Shown here: positions 44,972 to 53,829 of the stretch, piece after piece
Layout: every line of letters begins with the position of its first letter
How positions within the stretch are numbered: position 1 is the first letter of the stretch
NCBI GenBank assembly: GCA_964597315.1
Contig: CAZQXD010000002.1
Location: 65,749 to 129,748, forward strand
Reading direction: 5' to 3'
Length of the DNA stretch: 64,000 nt
From: CAZQXD01 sp964597315
GTDB taxonomy: Bacteria > Pseudomonadota > Gammaproteobacteria > Competibacterales > Competibacteraceae
Notes under the pieces: model-generated
Told to the model about the DNA's origin: nothing
The model's input: only the letters and a program-made list of their open reading frames with translations
The model's database searches: none
Translations under genes and position numbers: made by a program

Positions 44972-46311
44972 TGGCGAACACCCAAGGCACAACCGGTCTA
45001 CGTGGCTGGATCGACGAACGCTTCCCGCTGACCCAGTTGTGGCGGGAGCATTTGGGCGAATACTTCGCGCCGCCTAATTTCAACTTCTTCTATATCTTCG
45101 GGGTGCTGTCCCTGGTGGTGTTTGTCAACCAGATCGTTACCGGCATCTGGCTGACCATGAGCTACAAGCCCTCTGCGGCCGAGGCTTTCGCGTCCGTGGA
45201 ATACATCATGCGCGACGTGGAATGGGGCTGGCTGATTCGCTATATGCACTCCACGGGCGCCTCGGCGTTCTTTATCGTGGTCTATCTGCATATGTTCCGG
45301 GGGCTGATTTACGGCTCCTACAAAAATCCCCGGGAAATGGTGTGGCTGATCGGCATGCTGATCTTCCTGGCCCTGATGGCTGAGGCGTTCTTCGGCTATC
45401 TGCTGCCTTGGGGACAGATGTCCTACTGGGGCGCCCAGGTGATCATCTCCCTGTTCGGAGCCATTCCGGTGATCGGCGAGGAACTCACGGTCTGGATTCG
45501 CGGGGATTTCGTAGTCTCCGACGCCACCCTCAACCGCTTCTTCGCCCTCCACGTCATCGCCCTGCCGTTCGTGCTGGCGGGCCTGGTGGTGGCCCACGTG
45601 ATCGCCCTGCACCATGTGGGTTCCAATAACCCCGAGGGTGTGGAGATCAAAAAATACAAGAACGCCAAGGGCCAGCCCCTGGACGGTATTCCTTTCCATC
45701 CTTACTACACCGTCAAGGATCTGGTGGGCATCTTTATTTTCTTGATTTTTGCCTCCATCGTGATTTTCTTCATGCCGGAAATGGGCGGGTATTTCCTGGA
45801 GCACGCCAATTTCGAGCCGGCCGATCCTCTGAAAACCCCCGAGCATATCGCCCCGGTGTGGTATTTCACCCCCTACTACGCCATTCTCCGGGCGGTGCCG
45901 GACAAACTATTGGGCGTCATCGCCATGGGCATGTCCATCGTGGTGCTGTTTTTCCTGCCCTGGCTGGATCGCTGCAAGGTCAAGTCCATCCGCTACCGGG
46001 GCACGAGCTGGAAAGTGGCCCTGACCGTGTTCGCGGTGTCGTTCCTGATCCTTGGCTATCTGGGGGCCTTGCCTCCCAGCACCGGTCGCACGCTGATGGC
46101 CCAGATTTGTTCGGTGATCTACTTCGGGTTCTTTTTGGCCATGCCCTTCTACACCAAGGCCGAAAAAACCAAACCGGTGCCCGACCGCCTTGTTCAGGAG
46201 GTGGTCGTGGACAGCGAGGACGAAGGCAAATACGCCGTCGGCTTCGGGGATGTGGATCGGGCTCGAATGAGCGGCGAACAGGCAGATAAGGAAGAGGCGG
46301 TGGCCAAATGA
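44971..46311 (+). CDS. petB: Ubiquinol-cytochrome c reductase cytochrome b
   Basis: Cytochrome b of the bc1 complex, 446 residues with eight or nine membrane helices. Heme ligands are H93 and H107 in helix B, and H194 and H209 in helix D; the helix D pair is 15 apart. The quinol-oxidation loop reads PVWY (295-298) instead of the more familiar PEWY. A hydrophilic acidic tail follows residue 410. It overlaps petC by four bases. Confidence 0.97.
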   Translation: MANTQGTTGLRGWIDERFPLTQLWREHLGEYFAPPNFNFFYIFGVLSLVVFVNQIVTGIWLTMSYKPSAAEAFASVEYIMRDVEWGWLIRYMHSTGASAFFIVVYLHMFRGLIYGSYKNPREMVWLIGMLIFLALMAEAFFGYLLPWGQMSYWGAQVIISLFGAIPVIGEELTVWIRGDFVVSDATLNRFFALHVIALPFVLAGLVVAHVIALHHVGSNNPEGVEIKKYKNAKGQPLDGIPFHPYYTVKDLVGIFIFLIFASIVIFFMPEMGGYFLEHANFEPADPLKTPEHIAPVWYFTPYYAILRAVPDKLLGVIAMGMSIVVLFFLPWLDRCKVKSIRYRGTSWKVALTVFAVSFLILGYLGALPPSTGRTLMAQICSVIYFGFFLAMPFYTKAEKTKPVPDRLVQEVVVDSEDEGKYAVGFGDVDRARMSGEQADKEEAVAK

Positions 46312-47051
46312 AAAAACTGATACTTATCGTGATGATCATGCTGCCTGGGCTGAGTCTGGCTGCGGGGGGCAGTGGCTATCACCTGGACGAAGCGCCCATT
46401 GATCTGGCCGATCAGACCTCTTTGCAGCGGGGAGCCAAGCTGTTCGTCAATTACTGCATGGGGTGCCATTCGGCCCACTTCCAGCGCTATAACCGGATGG
46501 CCCGGGATATTGGACTGACCGACAAACAAGTACTGGAAAACTTGATCTTCACCGCCGGCACCAAGGTGGGCGACACCATGCAGAACGCCATGCCCAAGGT
46601 CGAGGCTAAACAATGGTTCGGGGCGGCGCCACCCGATTTGTCGGTGATCGCCCGGGCTCGGGGCGCGGATTACCTCTATACTTATCTGCGTACCTTTTAC
46701 ATGGACGACAGTCGGCCCTGGGGTGTCAACAATGCCGTGTTCCCGGCCGTGGGTATGCCCCATGTACTCTGGGAACTGCAAGGCTGGATGAAGCCGGTTT
46801 TCGAGACCCACGAAGACGCCAGTGGCGAGAAAATAGAAGTGCTAGTGGACGTGGAGGTAGCGCAACCGGGTTCCATGACCGTGCCCGAGTTCGACGCCGC
46901 CATGGCCGATCTGACCAACTTCCTGGTCTATATGGGCGAACCCATCCGATTGGAGCGGCAGCGCTTGGGCTGGTGGGTGCTGTTCTATCTGCTGATCGGC
47001 ACAGTGGTGTTTTATTTGCTTAAGAAGGAATACTGGAAGGACGTCCACTGA
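46308..47051 (+). CDS. petC: Ubiquinol-cytochrome c reductase cytochrome c1
   Basis: Cytochrome c1, 247 residues. A signal peptide (about 1-19) precedes the mature protein. The heme c motif CMGCH is at 50-54. The sixth ligand is probably the methionine in PAVGMPHVLW. A C-terminal anchor helix (WWVLFYLLIGTVVFYLL) ends the protein. Last gene of petABC; sspA follows after 94 bases. Confidence 0.97.
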   Translation: MKKLILIVMIMLPGLSLAAGGSGYHLDEAPIDLADQTSLQRGAKLFVNYCMGCHSAHFQRYNRMARDIGLTDKQVLENLIFTAGTKVGDTMQNAMPKVEAKQWFGAAPPDLSVIARARGADYLYTYLRTFYMDDSRPWGVNNAVFPAVGMPHVLWELQGWMKPVFETHEDASGEKIEVLVDVEVAQPGSMTVPEFDAAMADLTNFLVYMGEPIRLERQRLGWWVLFYLLIGTVVFYLLKKEYWKDVH

Positions 47052-47145
47052 AGCCTGAGTACCGGGCGGCATGGACGCCGACCCCGGGGCCAGCGGCCTG
47101 GGATCTAGCCTTCTCCGATGGTTCGGCACAGCCGAGGGCCGATAC

Positions 47146-47763
47146 ATGGCGGGCGTAGCCAATCGCAGGACAACCATGGTTTTGTACTCTTCCCCAGCGT
47201 CCTGGCAAAGCCATCGCGCCCGCTTGGCGCTGGCGGAGAAGGGTATCAGTCACGAGGTCCATCTGGTGGACCCGGCCAATCCGCCCGAGGATCTGCTCGA
47301 CCTCAACCCCTATAGCAGTCTGCCAACCCTGGTGGATAGGGATCTGGTACTCTACGATGCCAGGGTCATCATGGAATACTTGGACGAACGCTTTCCACAC
47401 CCACCGCTGATGCCTAGCGACCCGGTAAACCGGGCGCGGTTCCGTCTGGCCTTGGCCCGCATCGAATCCGATTGGTACGGTCCTCTGGCCCAGTTGGACA
47501 CGGGCGATGCCCCCAAGGCTGCTTCCGCCCTGCGGGACAGCCTGGTGGCCAGCGCTCCTTTGTTCGCCGCCAAACCGTTTTTTCAAAGCGACGAGTTTTC
47601 CCTGGTGGATTGCAGCCTTGCCCCATTGCTCTGGCGGCTGCCCTGTTACGGCATCGAATTGCCGCTCCAGGCCCGGCCAGTGCTGGATTACGGCGAGCGA
47701 CTGTTTCGTCGCCCGTCGTTTCAGCGCAGCCTCAGTGACGCGGAGCGGGAAATGCGCGCCTAG
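47146..47763 (+). CDS. sspA: Stringent starvation protein A
   Basis: A 205-residue glutathione-S-transferase-fold protein that binds RNA polymerase in E. coli and acts in acid and starvation stress. The ATG at 47146 gives MAGVANRRTTMVLYS, parallel to the E. coli start, with GAGGG upstream. A later Met is less likely. Conserved parts are HRARLALAEKGI and MEYLDERFPHPPLMP, and the ending DAEREMRA. Followed by sspB. Confidence 0.96.
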   Translation: MAGVANRRTTMVLYSSPASWQSHRARLALAEKGISHEVHLVDPANPPEDLLDLNPYSSLPTLVDRDLVLYDARVIMEYLDERFPHPPLMPSDPVNRARFRLALARIESDWYGPLAQLDTGDAPKAASALRDSLVASAPLFAAKPFFQSDEFSLVDCSLAPLLWRLPCYGIELPLQARPVLDYGERLFRRPSFQRSLSDAEREMRA

Positions 47764-47793
47764 GAGCGTTCACCGCGCAACCGGTAAAGCACC

Positions 47794-48180
47794 ATGACTT
47801 CCAGCCGACCTTATCTGATACGCGCCTACTACGAATGGATCACCGATAATGGACTGACGCCGCATCTTCTGGTGAACGCCGAGCATCTGGGCGCCGAGCT
47901 GCCCACCCAACACGTCCACGAGGGCCGTATCGTGCTGAATGTCGGCTCCAGCGCCGTGCGCGGTCTGCATTTGGGCAACGAGACCGTTGAATTCAATGCC
48001 CGTTTTGGGGGAGTATCCCGGCTAGTCAAGGTGCCGGTCAACGCGGTCATGGCCATATATGCTCGGGAGAACGGCCAGGGTATGGCATTCTCCAGTGGCG
48101 AGGGGGGCGATGGCGGCGATGACCCCCCACCCTCCAAGCCTGATAAGGAAAAGCGGCCCAGCCTGAAAGTGGTGAAGTAA
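47794..48180 (+). CDS. sspB: ClpXP protease specificity-enhancing factor SspB
   Basis: Adaptor that delivers ssrA-tagged proteins to ClpXP. 128 residues: a folded domain (about 1-105) with RPYLIRAYYEWITDN and GVSRLVKVPVNAV. A flexible Gly/Asp/Pro-rich linker follows, then the C-terminal ClpX-binding tail RPSLKVVK. It is 30 bases after sspA, as in most gammaproteobacteria. Confidence 0.96.
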   Translation: MTSSRPYLIRAYYEWITDNGLTPHLLVNAEHLGAELPTQHVHEGRIVLNVGSSAVRGLHLGNETVEFNARFGGVSRLVKVPVNAVMAIYARENGQGMAFSSGEGGDGGDDPPPSKPDKEKRPSLKVVK

Positions 48181-48210
48181 CAGCGAGGGCGCCTGGGCTG
48201 GGCAGTGTGG

Positions 48211-48810
48211 TCAGGTCGCCGAGGGGGCCAGATACTCGAACAGCTTGACCACTTTCTGAACCCCGCCCACCCGACGCACCGTACTCACCACCGCATCGGC
48301 TTCCTGGGCGTACAATAGCCCCATTAGATAAACCACGCCCCGCTCGGTGACCACCTTAACCCGGGTGGGGTCAAAGTTTCGCAAACCATCCACCTGCAAC
48401 AGCGACGATTTGACCTTGGTGGTGATCCAGGCGTCGGAACTGCGACTGGCCAGGGAACTGGGGGCGGCCACATCCAGTTCGTTGTGAACATGCTTGACTT
48501 TTTCCACCTGGCCCACCAGTTGCTCGGCTCGGGTCCGCAGTTCGGGGCTGGGCGCTTCGCCGCTGAGCAAGACGGCGTTGTTGTAGCTAGTCACATTGAT
48601 ATGGCCTAGTTCCGACAGCTCCTGGTCTTTATCAAGGATGTCGTAGGCTTTCAACTCAATGGCCTGATCCTCGACGATGGTGCCGGTGGTGCGCCGATCA
48701 TGGGCCACGCCGATACCGGCGGCGGTACCGCCCACCACCAGGGGGGCGCAACCGGTCAGGCCGCCGACTAGGGTTATGGCCAAAATACTAGCTGTCGCGA
48801 TACGTCTCAT
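48211..48810 (-). CDS. dolP: BON-domain outer membrane lipoprotein DolP
   Basis: A 199-residue lipoprotein: signal with lipobox LTGC (cysteine 21), then two BON domains (about 45-115 and 125-195) with VTSYNNAVLLSGEA and VVTERGVVYLMGLL. In E. coli DolP (YraP) supports outer membrane integrity at division sites. Convergent with sspB, 30 bases between stops. It lies downstream of ddl in the same direction. Confidence 0.94.
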   Translation of the reverse strand: MRRIATASILAITLVGGLTGCAPLVVGGTAAGIGVAHDRRTTGTIVEDQAIELKAYDILDKDQELSELGHINVTSYNNAVLLSGEAPSPELRTRAEQLVGQVEKVKHVHNELDVAAPSSLASRSSDAWITTKVKSSLLQVDGLRNFDPTRVKVVTERGVVYLMGLLYAQEADAVVSTVRRVGGVQKVVKLFEYLAPSAT

Positions 48811-48839
48811 GGGGTCTCTCTTGGGGGGTGACGGTTGAT

Positions 48840-50057
48840 TCAGAATAGGGTTTTTAGATTGGCGTCCCGGGCCAGACCGGCTTTGATGGTCCTGGCTTCC
48901 AGGGCATGCTCCACCAGTTCGGTGAGCAACGCCGTATATGACAGCGCTGGGCTGGAATGCTCCCAGAGATAATAGGCCATTGAACCAGGCAGCGTATTGA
49001 TTTCGTTGAAATATAATCGACCATCTCTGCCGTCCAGAATAAAATCCACCCGCACCACGCCGGCACAGTCCAGGGTTCGGAACGCCCGCTCGGCCAGTGC
49101 TCGGGCCAGGGTCTTGGTCTTGGCGGGTAGATCCTGGGGGTCAATGCGCCGCTCGGCGTCGGCGATACTGCCGATGCGGGGACCGATGGCCTTTTTGCCC
49201 TTGCCCCCGGCGCCGTATTTATCTTCGTACGTCAGCACCCCGGTTTTGGAAATGGGTCGCTCCACCACCGACGTACGCCGTTCCCGGCCCTGCATGACGC
49301 TGACGTTGATCTCGGTGAGTTGGGTCACTTGCGGCTCGACGATGGCCGCCGAATCCAGGCGGAAAATGCGCGATAGCGCCGTGTCTAGCTCCTCGGCGTT
49401 GCCAGCCGGGGAGATGCCCACGGACGAACCCAGATTGCAGGGCTTGGCGAACAGGGGGAAGCGCTCCAGCCCAGGGGTGGCCAGCACCGCGTCCCGGGCC
49501 GCCAGGGGATCGGCCCGCCAGTCCTCCCGGGTCACCTGGGCCCAGGGCAGCACCGGGATGCCGGCGGCGTGCATAAGGCTTTTGCACAGGGCTTTGTTCA
49601 TGCCGATGGCCGAGGCCGCCACCCCGCTACCCACATAGGCCAGGCCGGCGGTTTCCAACAACCCCTGCATGCAGCCATCCTCGCCGACGGAGCCATGGAA
49701 GGCGGGAAAGAACACATCCACCGGCAGGGTCTCCAGTTCCTGGCTCCCAGCCATCCGGTTCCAGAGGGAACGTCGGTTGTCCAGCACCCGCAGCCCCCTG
49801 GCCCGGCCGTCGGGCAGCAGGGTGATTCGGGTGGCCTCGGCCAGGGAGCCGGGCAGTCGCCGGTAGAAATCGGCATCGGTCAGGGCGGCGCCGGTGTACC
49901 AGGCCCCGTCCCGGGCCACATAGACCGGGATAGCCTCGAAGCGCCGGGTGTCCAGGGCGCCCACCACCTCCAGACCGGTGATGATGGAGACTTCGTGTTC
50001 CGTGCTAGGTCCGCCGAACAGGACCGCCACCTTAATCAAATCATGGGCTGTACTCAC
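48840..50057 (-). CDS. ddl: D-alanine-D-alanine ligase, divergent clade
   Basis: ATP-grasp ligase of 405 residues, longer than E. coli DdlB (306). The N-terminal motif VAVLFGGPSTEHEVSI is typical of Ddl. The loop EDKYGAGGKGKK carries the Lys-Tyr pair of D-Ala-D-Ala enzymes; D-Ala-D-Lac ligases have another residue instead of Tyr. The usual C-terminal NTSPGMT-like loop is replaced by NTLPGSMAYYLWE, a form I associate with a separate Ddl clade. It lies 42 bases after the MurF-like gene, so the two probably act together to make and add the dipeptide. It is outside the dcw cluster. Confidence 0.9.
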   Translation of the reverse strand: MSTAHDLIKVAVLFGGPSTEHEVSIITGLEVVGALDTRRFEAIPVYVARDGAWYTGAALTDADFYRRLPGSLAEATRITLLPDGRARGLRVLDNRRSLWNRMAGSQELETLPVDVFFPAFHGSVGEDGCMQGLLETAGLAYVGSGVAASAIGMNKALCKSLMHAAGIPVLPWAQVTREDWRADPLAARDAVLATPGLERFPLFAKPCNLGSSVGISPAGNAEELDTALSRIFRLDSAAIVEPQVTQLTEINVSVMQGRERRTSVVERPISKTGVLTYEDKYGAGGKGKKAIGPRIGSIADAERRIDPQDLPAKTKTLARALAERAFRTLDCAGVVRVDFILDGRDGRLYFNEINTLPGSMAYYLWEHSSPALSYTALLTELVEHALEARTIKAGLARDANLKTLF

Positions 50058-50099
50058 GCTGTCGCCTCGTCACGCAAACTTGATCGATACAGTGCCGGG

Positions 50100-51716
50100 T
50101 CAGAACCGCGGCGTCTCCTGGTAAAGGTCGGGAAGGTCGTTTTCCCACAACACCACGTCCCCTGCCCGAGCCTGGGAACGCAGATAGCGGTCCGCCTCGG
50201 CGAAGCTCGGAAAGTACAACCCCGGCTTGTCGCCCAGGCCGGTCTCGAAGGCCCGGCGATTGGTTTCCCCCACCACCAGCACCTGGTCACAGAGCGTGGC
50301 CGCCAGGGCAGCCAGCCGGTGGTTTTCCTGTTCCTGCAAGGGACCAAGCTCGATCATGCCCGGGGTGATCAGAAATTTTCGCTCGCCGGGCATGGCGGCC
50401 AGCACCTCCAGGGCGGCGGCGAAGCCCACCGGATTGGCATTATAGGAATCGTCCAGTATCAGCAGACCGTCCTCCCGGCGCGGCGCCAGCCGATGGGGCT
50501 GGGGTTCCAGGCTGCGGATGGCCGCCAGCAGGGCCACGGGATGGGCGCCCAGGGCGCAGGCGGCGGTAAAGGCCGCCAGCACATTGGAGAGCATGGGCCG
50601 ACCCAGCAGCCGGGTAAAGCCTGGATAACTCTCGCCCTCCCAATGGATCAGGAAATGGACGCCTTCGGGGTCCAGGCGGATATGGCTCATCCGGCAGTGG
50701 GGCGGCGGGTCGCTGTCCTCCAAGCCGTAGAGCAAGGTTTGGGGTCGGGCGAACTCTGCGGCCATGCGCCGGGCGCCTGGATTGTCGTTATTGCAAACTA
50801 GAATACCGTCCGAAGGCAGGGCTTGGGCCAGTTCCGATTTGGCCCGATAAATGTTATCCAAATTCCCGAAGCGCTCCAGGTGCATGGCCCCCACGTTGGT
50901 GATGACCGCCACTTGGGGCGGGGTCAGCTCGCAAAGTCGGCGGATGGAACCCACCCCGTAAGCCCCCATTTCGATGATGGCGAACCGAAAACCCGGCTGG
51001 AGGCGCTCGCGAATTTCCCGGACGATGCCCATAGGGGTATTGATGCTCTTGGGGGGCCAGAAGGTCGGAGCGCGGGTTTCCAGGCAAGCCCCGAGAATAG
51101 CCTTGGTGCTGGTTTTGCCATAGCTGCCGGTAATGCCGATGACCGTGGGCCGGACCTTTGCCAGAATGCCCTTGGCTTCCTGGATAAAGCCGTGCTGCAA
51201 GCGATTTTCGTAGGGCGTCAGCAGGCGGTTGGCCAGCACCAGAAACGCCGGCGTGGCCTGGACCAGCAGGATCAGGGTCAGCCAGTAGCCTGGGAGTAGA
51301 TCGGCCCCCAGCAAGGCATGGAGCCAGGCGCCGAGCAGCAAGGCGAGCCCATAGACCAGCATGGCCACCTGCCAGATTCGCCGGGCGCGGGGGGTGAGCT
51401 TGAGGGTGGGTTTGCCGTCGCTGCGTGGGTCCGGCTCCCAGCGGGGTAGCCAGGCCAGGACCAGGGCCGCAGCCAGCCAGCCTACTAGGGTCGGCAGGCC
51501 CGGGGCCAGCCGGGACAGGATCAGGGTCAGGGCCAGTCCACCCAGGCAGACTAGGCTGGCCCGGCGATCAAAAGCCCGTTGCCGCCGGTACCAGTCCAGG
51601 AACCGGCGGCCATTGTATTCTTCTTGTTGAAAGTATTTCAGATACCGTAGGGCGCGACCCCGGAACAGCCACAGGCCCCCGGCGGCGGCAAACAATAAAG
51701 GCAGCAGTAACGCCAT
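50100..51716 (-). CDS. MurF-like Mur ligase with a membrane N-terminal domain
   Basis: A 538-residue protein. Residues 1-165 hold about four hydrophobic segments (near 2-18, 52-90, 114-135, 140-162) in place of the soluble UDP-substrate domain of normal MurF. From about 190 it is a Mur ligase: P-loop GITGSYGKTSTK at 194-205, SINTPMGI, IIEMGAYGVGSIRRL, ITNVGAMHLERF, and the ADP-binding ILDDSYNANPVG. The last is typical of MurF. It starts three bases after the hydrolase gene and precedes ddl. It could be the cell's MurF, or could act on a lipid-linked or other substrate. Canonical murF is absent from the dcw cluster in this window. Confidence 0.85.
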   Translation of the reverse strand: MALLLPLLFAAAGGLWLFRGRALRYLKYFQQEEYNGRRFLDWYRRQRAFDRRASLVCLGGLALTLILSRLAPGLPTLVGWLAAALVLAWLPRWEPDPRSDGKPTLKLTPRARRIWQVAMLVYGLALLLGAWLHALLGADLLPGYWLTLILLVQATPAFLVLANRLLTPYENRLQHGFIQEAKGILAKVRPTVIGITGSYGKTSTKAILGACLETRAPTFWPPKSINTPMGIVREIRERLQPGFRFAIIEMGAYGVGSIRRLCELTPPQVAVITNVGAMHLERFGNLDNIYRAKSELAQALPSDGILVCNNDNPGARRMAAEFARPQTLLYGLEDSDPPPHCRMSHIRLDPEGVHFLIHWEGESYPGFTRLLGRPMLSNVLAAFTAACALGAHPVALLAAIRSLEPQPHRLAPRREDGLLILDDSYNANPVGFAAALEVLAAMPGERKFLITPGMIELGPLQEQENHRLAALAATLCDQVLVVGETNRRAFETGLGDKPGLYFPSFAEADRYLRSQARAGDVVLWENDLPDLYQETPRF

Positions 51717-51719
51717 GGC

Positions 51720-52472
51720 TTAAGTCCGGTGCTCGCTGAGAAAGTCATCGACGATTTGGGCGCACTGGTGGACGCTAGCGCCCCGGAACGGAAAATGATC
51801 CCGGCCCGGTAGCACCACCAGTTGCGAGCCGGGAATCAATTGCTTGAAGCGGTGGGCCATCTCCACGGGGGTTTCCTGGTCCTGCTCGCCCCAGAGAATC
51901 AGGGTCGGAGCCTGGATACGTCCCAGTTCCGGGGTCTGGTCTTCGGCGATCACCTTGCTTAGGGTGCCTTTCAACACCCCGGCGCTTTGATAGTCCGCCG
52001 AAGCGTAGCGCCGATGGCGCCAGCGGAACAAAGGCTCGGCCAGGGTCTTGGGCAGCAGGGCGAAAGCCTGGCCCAGGCCCCGACTCCAGGCGATCCGGGC
52101 GCGCTTGGCCAGACCGCGCCGGGGGGGGATGCCCGCCGAGTCCAGCAGCACCAGGCTGGCCACCCGCTGGGGCCAGGCGCTGGCGATGCGTAAAGACACC
52201 CGACCACCAAACGAATGCCCCAGCAGGCTGACCCGCTCCAGTCCGGTCCGGTCCAGGTAGTCCAATATACAGCGGGCGTAGTCGCGGGTATCCCAGTCCT
52301 CGCCGGACCAGGGGGAAGCTCCGAAACCAGGCAGGTCTAAGAGATGAACCTGTCGGCGTCGGGAAAGTTTCTGCCCGAGAGGGCGCATGGCCTCCAGGTG
52401 CTGGTTCCAGCCATGCAGCACCAGCAGGGGAGGCGTGTCGGCCGCTGGGCCAAGGGCGACAGAGTTGAGCAT
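51720..52472 (-). CDS. Alpha/beta-fold hydrolase
   Basis: A 250-residue hydrolase. LLVLHGWNQHLEAM provides the oxyanion region near residue 18. The nucleophile is S87 in GHSFGG, the acid D198 in WGEQDQ, and the base H226 in RDHFPF. The ATG at 52472 is chosen; its ribosome site is weak, and a longer frame starts inside yraN. No signal peptide, so it is cytoplasmic. It lies three bases before the MurF-like gene, suggesting a shared pathway. The substrate is unknown. Confidence 0.88.
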   Translation of the reverse strand: MLNSVALGPAADTPPLLVLHGWNQHLEAMRPLGQKLSRRRQVHLLDLPGFGASPWSGEDWDTRDYARCILDYLDRTGLERVSLLGHSFGGRVSLRIASAWPQRVASLVLLDSAGIPPRRGLAKRARIAWSRGLGQAFALLPKTLAEPLFRWRHRRYASADYQSAGVLKGTLSKVIAEDQTPELGRIQAPTLILWGEQDQETPVEMAHRFKQLIPGSQLVVLPGRDHFPFRGASVHQCAQIVDDFLSEHRT

Positions 52473-52498
52473 TATTATATGGCGGTAGCGTGGTTGGC

Positions 52499-52858
52499 TC
52501 AGAGGGCCTGGAAGGCGTCCTTGATCCACTCCAGGGCATCCCGTCCTTCCCGTTGAGTGATGGCGATAATATCAAAGCGGCAGGGCAGGTCGCAGGGGTG
52601 GCGTTGCAAATAATAAGACGCGGTTTTGATAATGCGTCGGCGTTTGCCGCCCGTCACGGTCTCCGCTGGGGCGCCACGACGGCTGTCCCGCCGGTAACGC
52701 ACCTCCACGAAGACCAGGTGCGGGCCATCCCGCATGATCAAATCCAGCTCCCCACACTTGCAGCGGAAATTCCGTTCCACCAGGGTCAGTCCCTGGGCTT
52801 GCAGATAACGGCAGGCCAAATTCTCGCCGCTTCTGCCCTGTTCGATTTTTGATACCAT
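52499..52858 (-). CDS. yraN: YraN, UPF0102 endonuclease-like protein
   Basis: A 119-residue protein of the UPF0102 family, with a restriction-endonuclease-like core: GENLACRYLQAQG, RNFRCKCGELDLI and LVFVEVRYR hold the E-D-EVR catalytic-type residues. Its function is not established. The start at 52858 begins MVSKIEQGRSGE, as in the family. Divergent from rsmI. In E. coli lpoA lies between rsmI and yraN and diaA follows yraN; neither is seen here. Confidence 0.94.
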   Translation of the reverse strand: MVSKIEQGRSGENLACRYLQAQGLTLVERNFRCKCGELDLIMRDGPHLVFVEVRYRRDSRRGAPAETVTGGKRRRIIKTASYYLQRHPCDLPCRFDIIAITQREGRDALEWIKDAFQAL

Positions 52859-52919
52859 GGTGTGATTCGACGCTGACACTCCTTGGCGTCCCGGCGTAAC
52901 GAAAGCGCAAGTATCGAGA

Positions 52920-53777
52920 GTGGTGCCTAAGGTGTCAACCGAACCCGGTGTGCTGTACGTGGTTGCCACCCCCATCGGCAATCTGGAAGACCTGAGTCCC
53001 CGGGCCGCGCGGGTGTTGTCCGAGGTGGACCGAATCGCCGCCGAGGATACCCGCCACAGCGGCCGTTTGCTGAGCCATTTCGGGATCAATCGACCGCTTT
53101 GGTCCCTCCATGAACACAACGAGCGGGACCGCTGCGCCGCGATTCTGGATGAGTTGCTGGCGGGGCGGTCCGTGGCCCTGATATCGGACGCCGGCACCCC
53201 TCTGGTCAGCGATCCCGGTTTTCATCTGGTCCGTGAAGCCCGTGCCAAGGGGCTGCGGATAGTGCCGGTGCCGGGGCCGAGCAGCCTGCTGGCGGCCCTG
53301 TCGGTGGCGGGTCTACCCACCGATCGGTTTGTGTTCGAGGGGTTTCTTCCGGCCAAGGAGGCTGCTCGGCGGACTCGCTTGCAAGACCTAGGCCGCGAGA
53401 CCCGGACCCTGGTGTTCTTCGAATCCGGCCATCGCCTCCGGGATTGCCTGGCATCTATGGTCTCGGTCTTCGGCCCCGATCGCCAGGGGGTGATCGCCCG
53501 AGAATTGACCAAACTCCACGAGCAGGTCCATGGCGACCGTTTGGTCGATCTAGGCGCGTGGCTTAATGCCGATCCGAACCGCTTGCGGGGCGAGTTCGTG
53601 GTGCTGGTGACGGGAGCGCCGCCGCCGACCGCCGACGATCCCGGTCCCGAGGCGAGGCGGCTGCTGGGAGTGCTGCTGGACGAACTACCGGCGGCCCGGG
53701 CCGCAGCCATAGCGGCGCGGCTAACGGGGTTCAAAAAAAATAATCTCTATTCTCTGGCTTTGACCCTAAAGAAATAA
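52920..53777 (+). CDS. rsmI: 16S rRNA (cytidine-2'-O)-methyltransferase RsmI
   Basis: Methylates the ribose of C1402 in 16S rRNA using SAM. 285 residues. Conserved parts are LYVVATPIGNLEDLSPRA, AAEDTRHSGRLLSHF, ALISDAGTPLVSDPG and PVPGPSSLLAALSVAGL. The start is one of three near GTGs (52920, 52923 or 52932), none with a clear ribosome site. Its partner RsmH lies 1.2 kb downstream. rnpB follows. Confidence 0.95.
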   Translation: MVPKVSTEPGVLYVVATPIGNLEDLSPRAARVLSEVDRIAAEDTRHSGRLLSHFGINRPLWSLHEHNERDRCAAILDELLAGRSVALISDAGTPLVSDPGFHLVREARAKGLRIVPVPGPSSLLAALSVAGLPTDRFVFEGFLPAKEAARRTRLQDLGRETRTLVFFESGHRLRDCLASMVSVFGPDRQGVIARELTKLHEQVHGDRLVDLGAWLNADPNRLRGEFVVLVTGAPPPTADDPGPEARRLLGVLLDELPAARAAAIAARLTGFKKNNLYSLALTLKK

Positions 53778-53829
53778 CCTCGCCTGTCGATGTTCCTTGC
53801 AAGCGGCCTTGGTAGAGTGGAAACTGGCC

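Noticed and set aside
49569..50801. Plus-strand open frame of 410 codons opposite ddl and the MurF-like gene
   Set aside because: It spans two good genes on the other strand and has the same low-complexity GC-derived composition.
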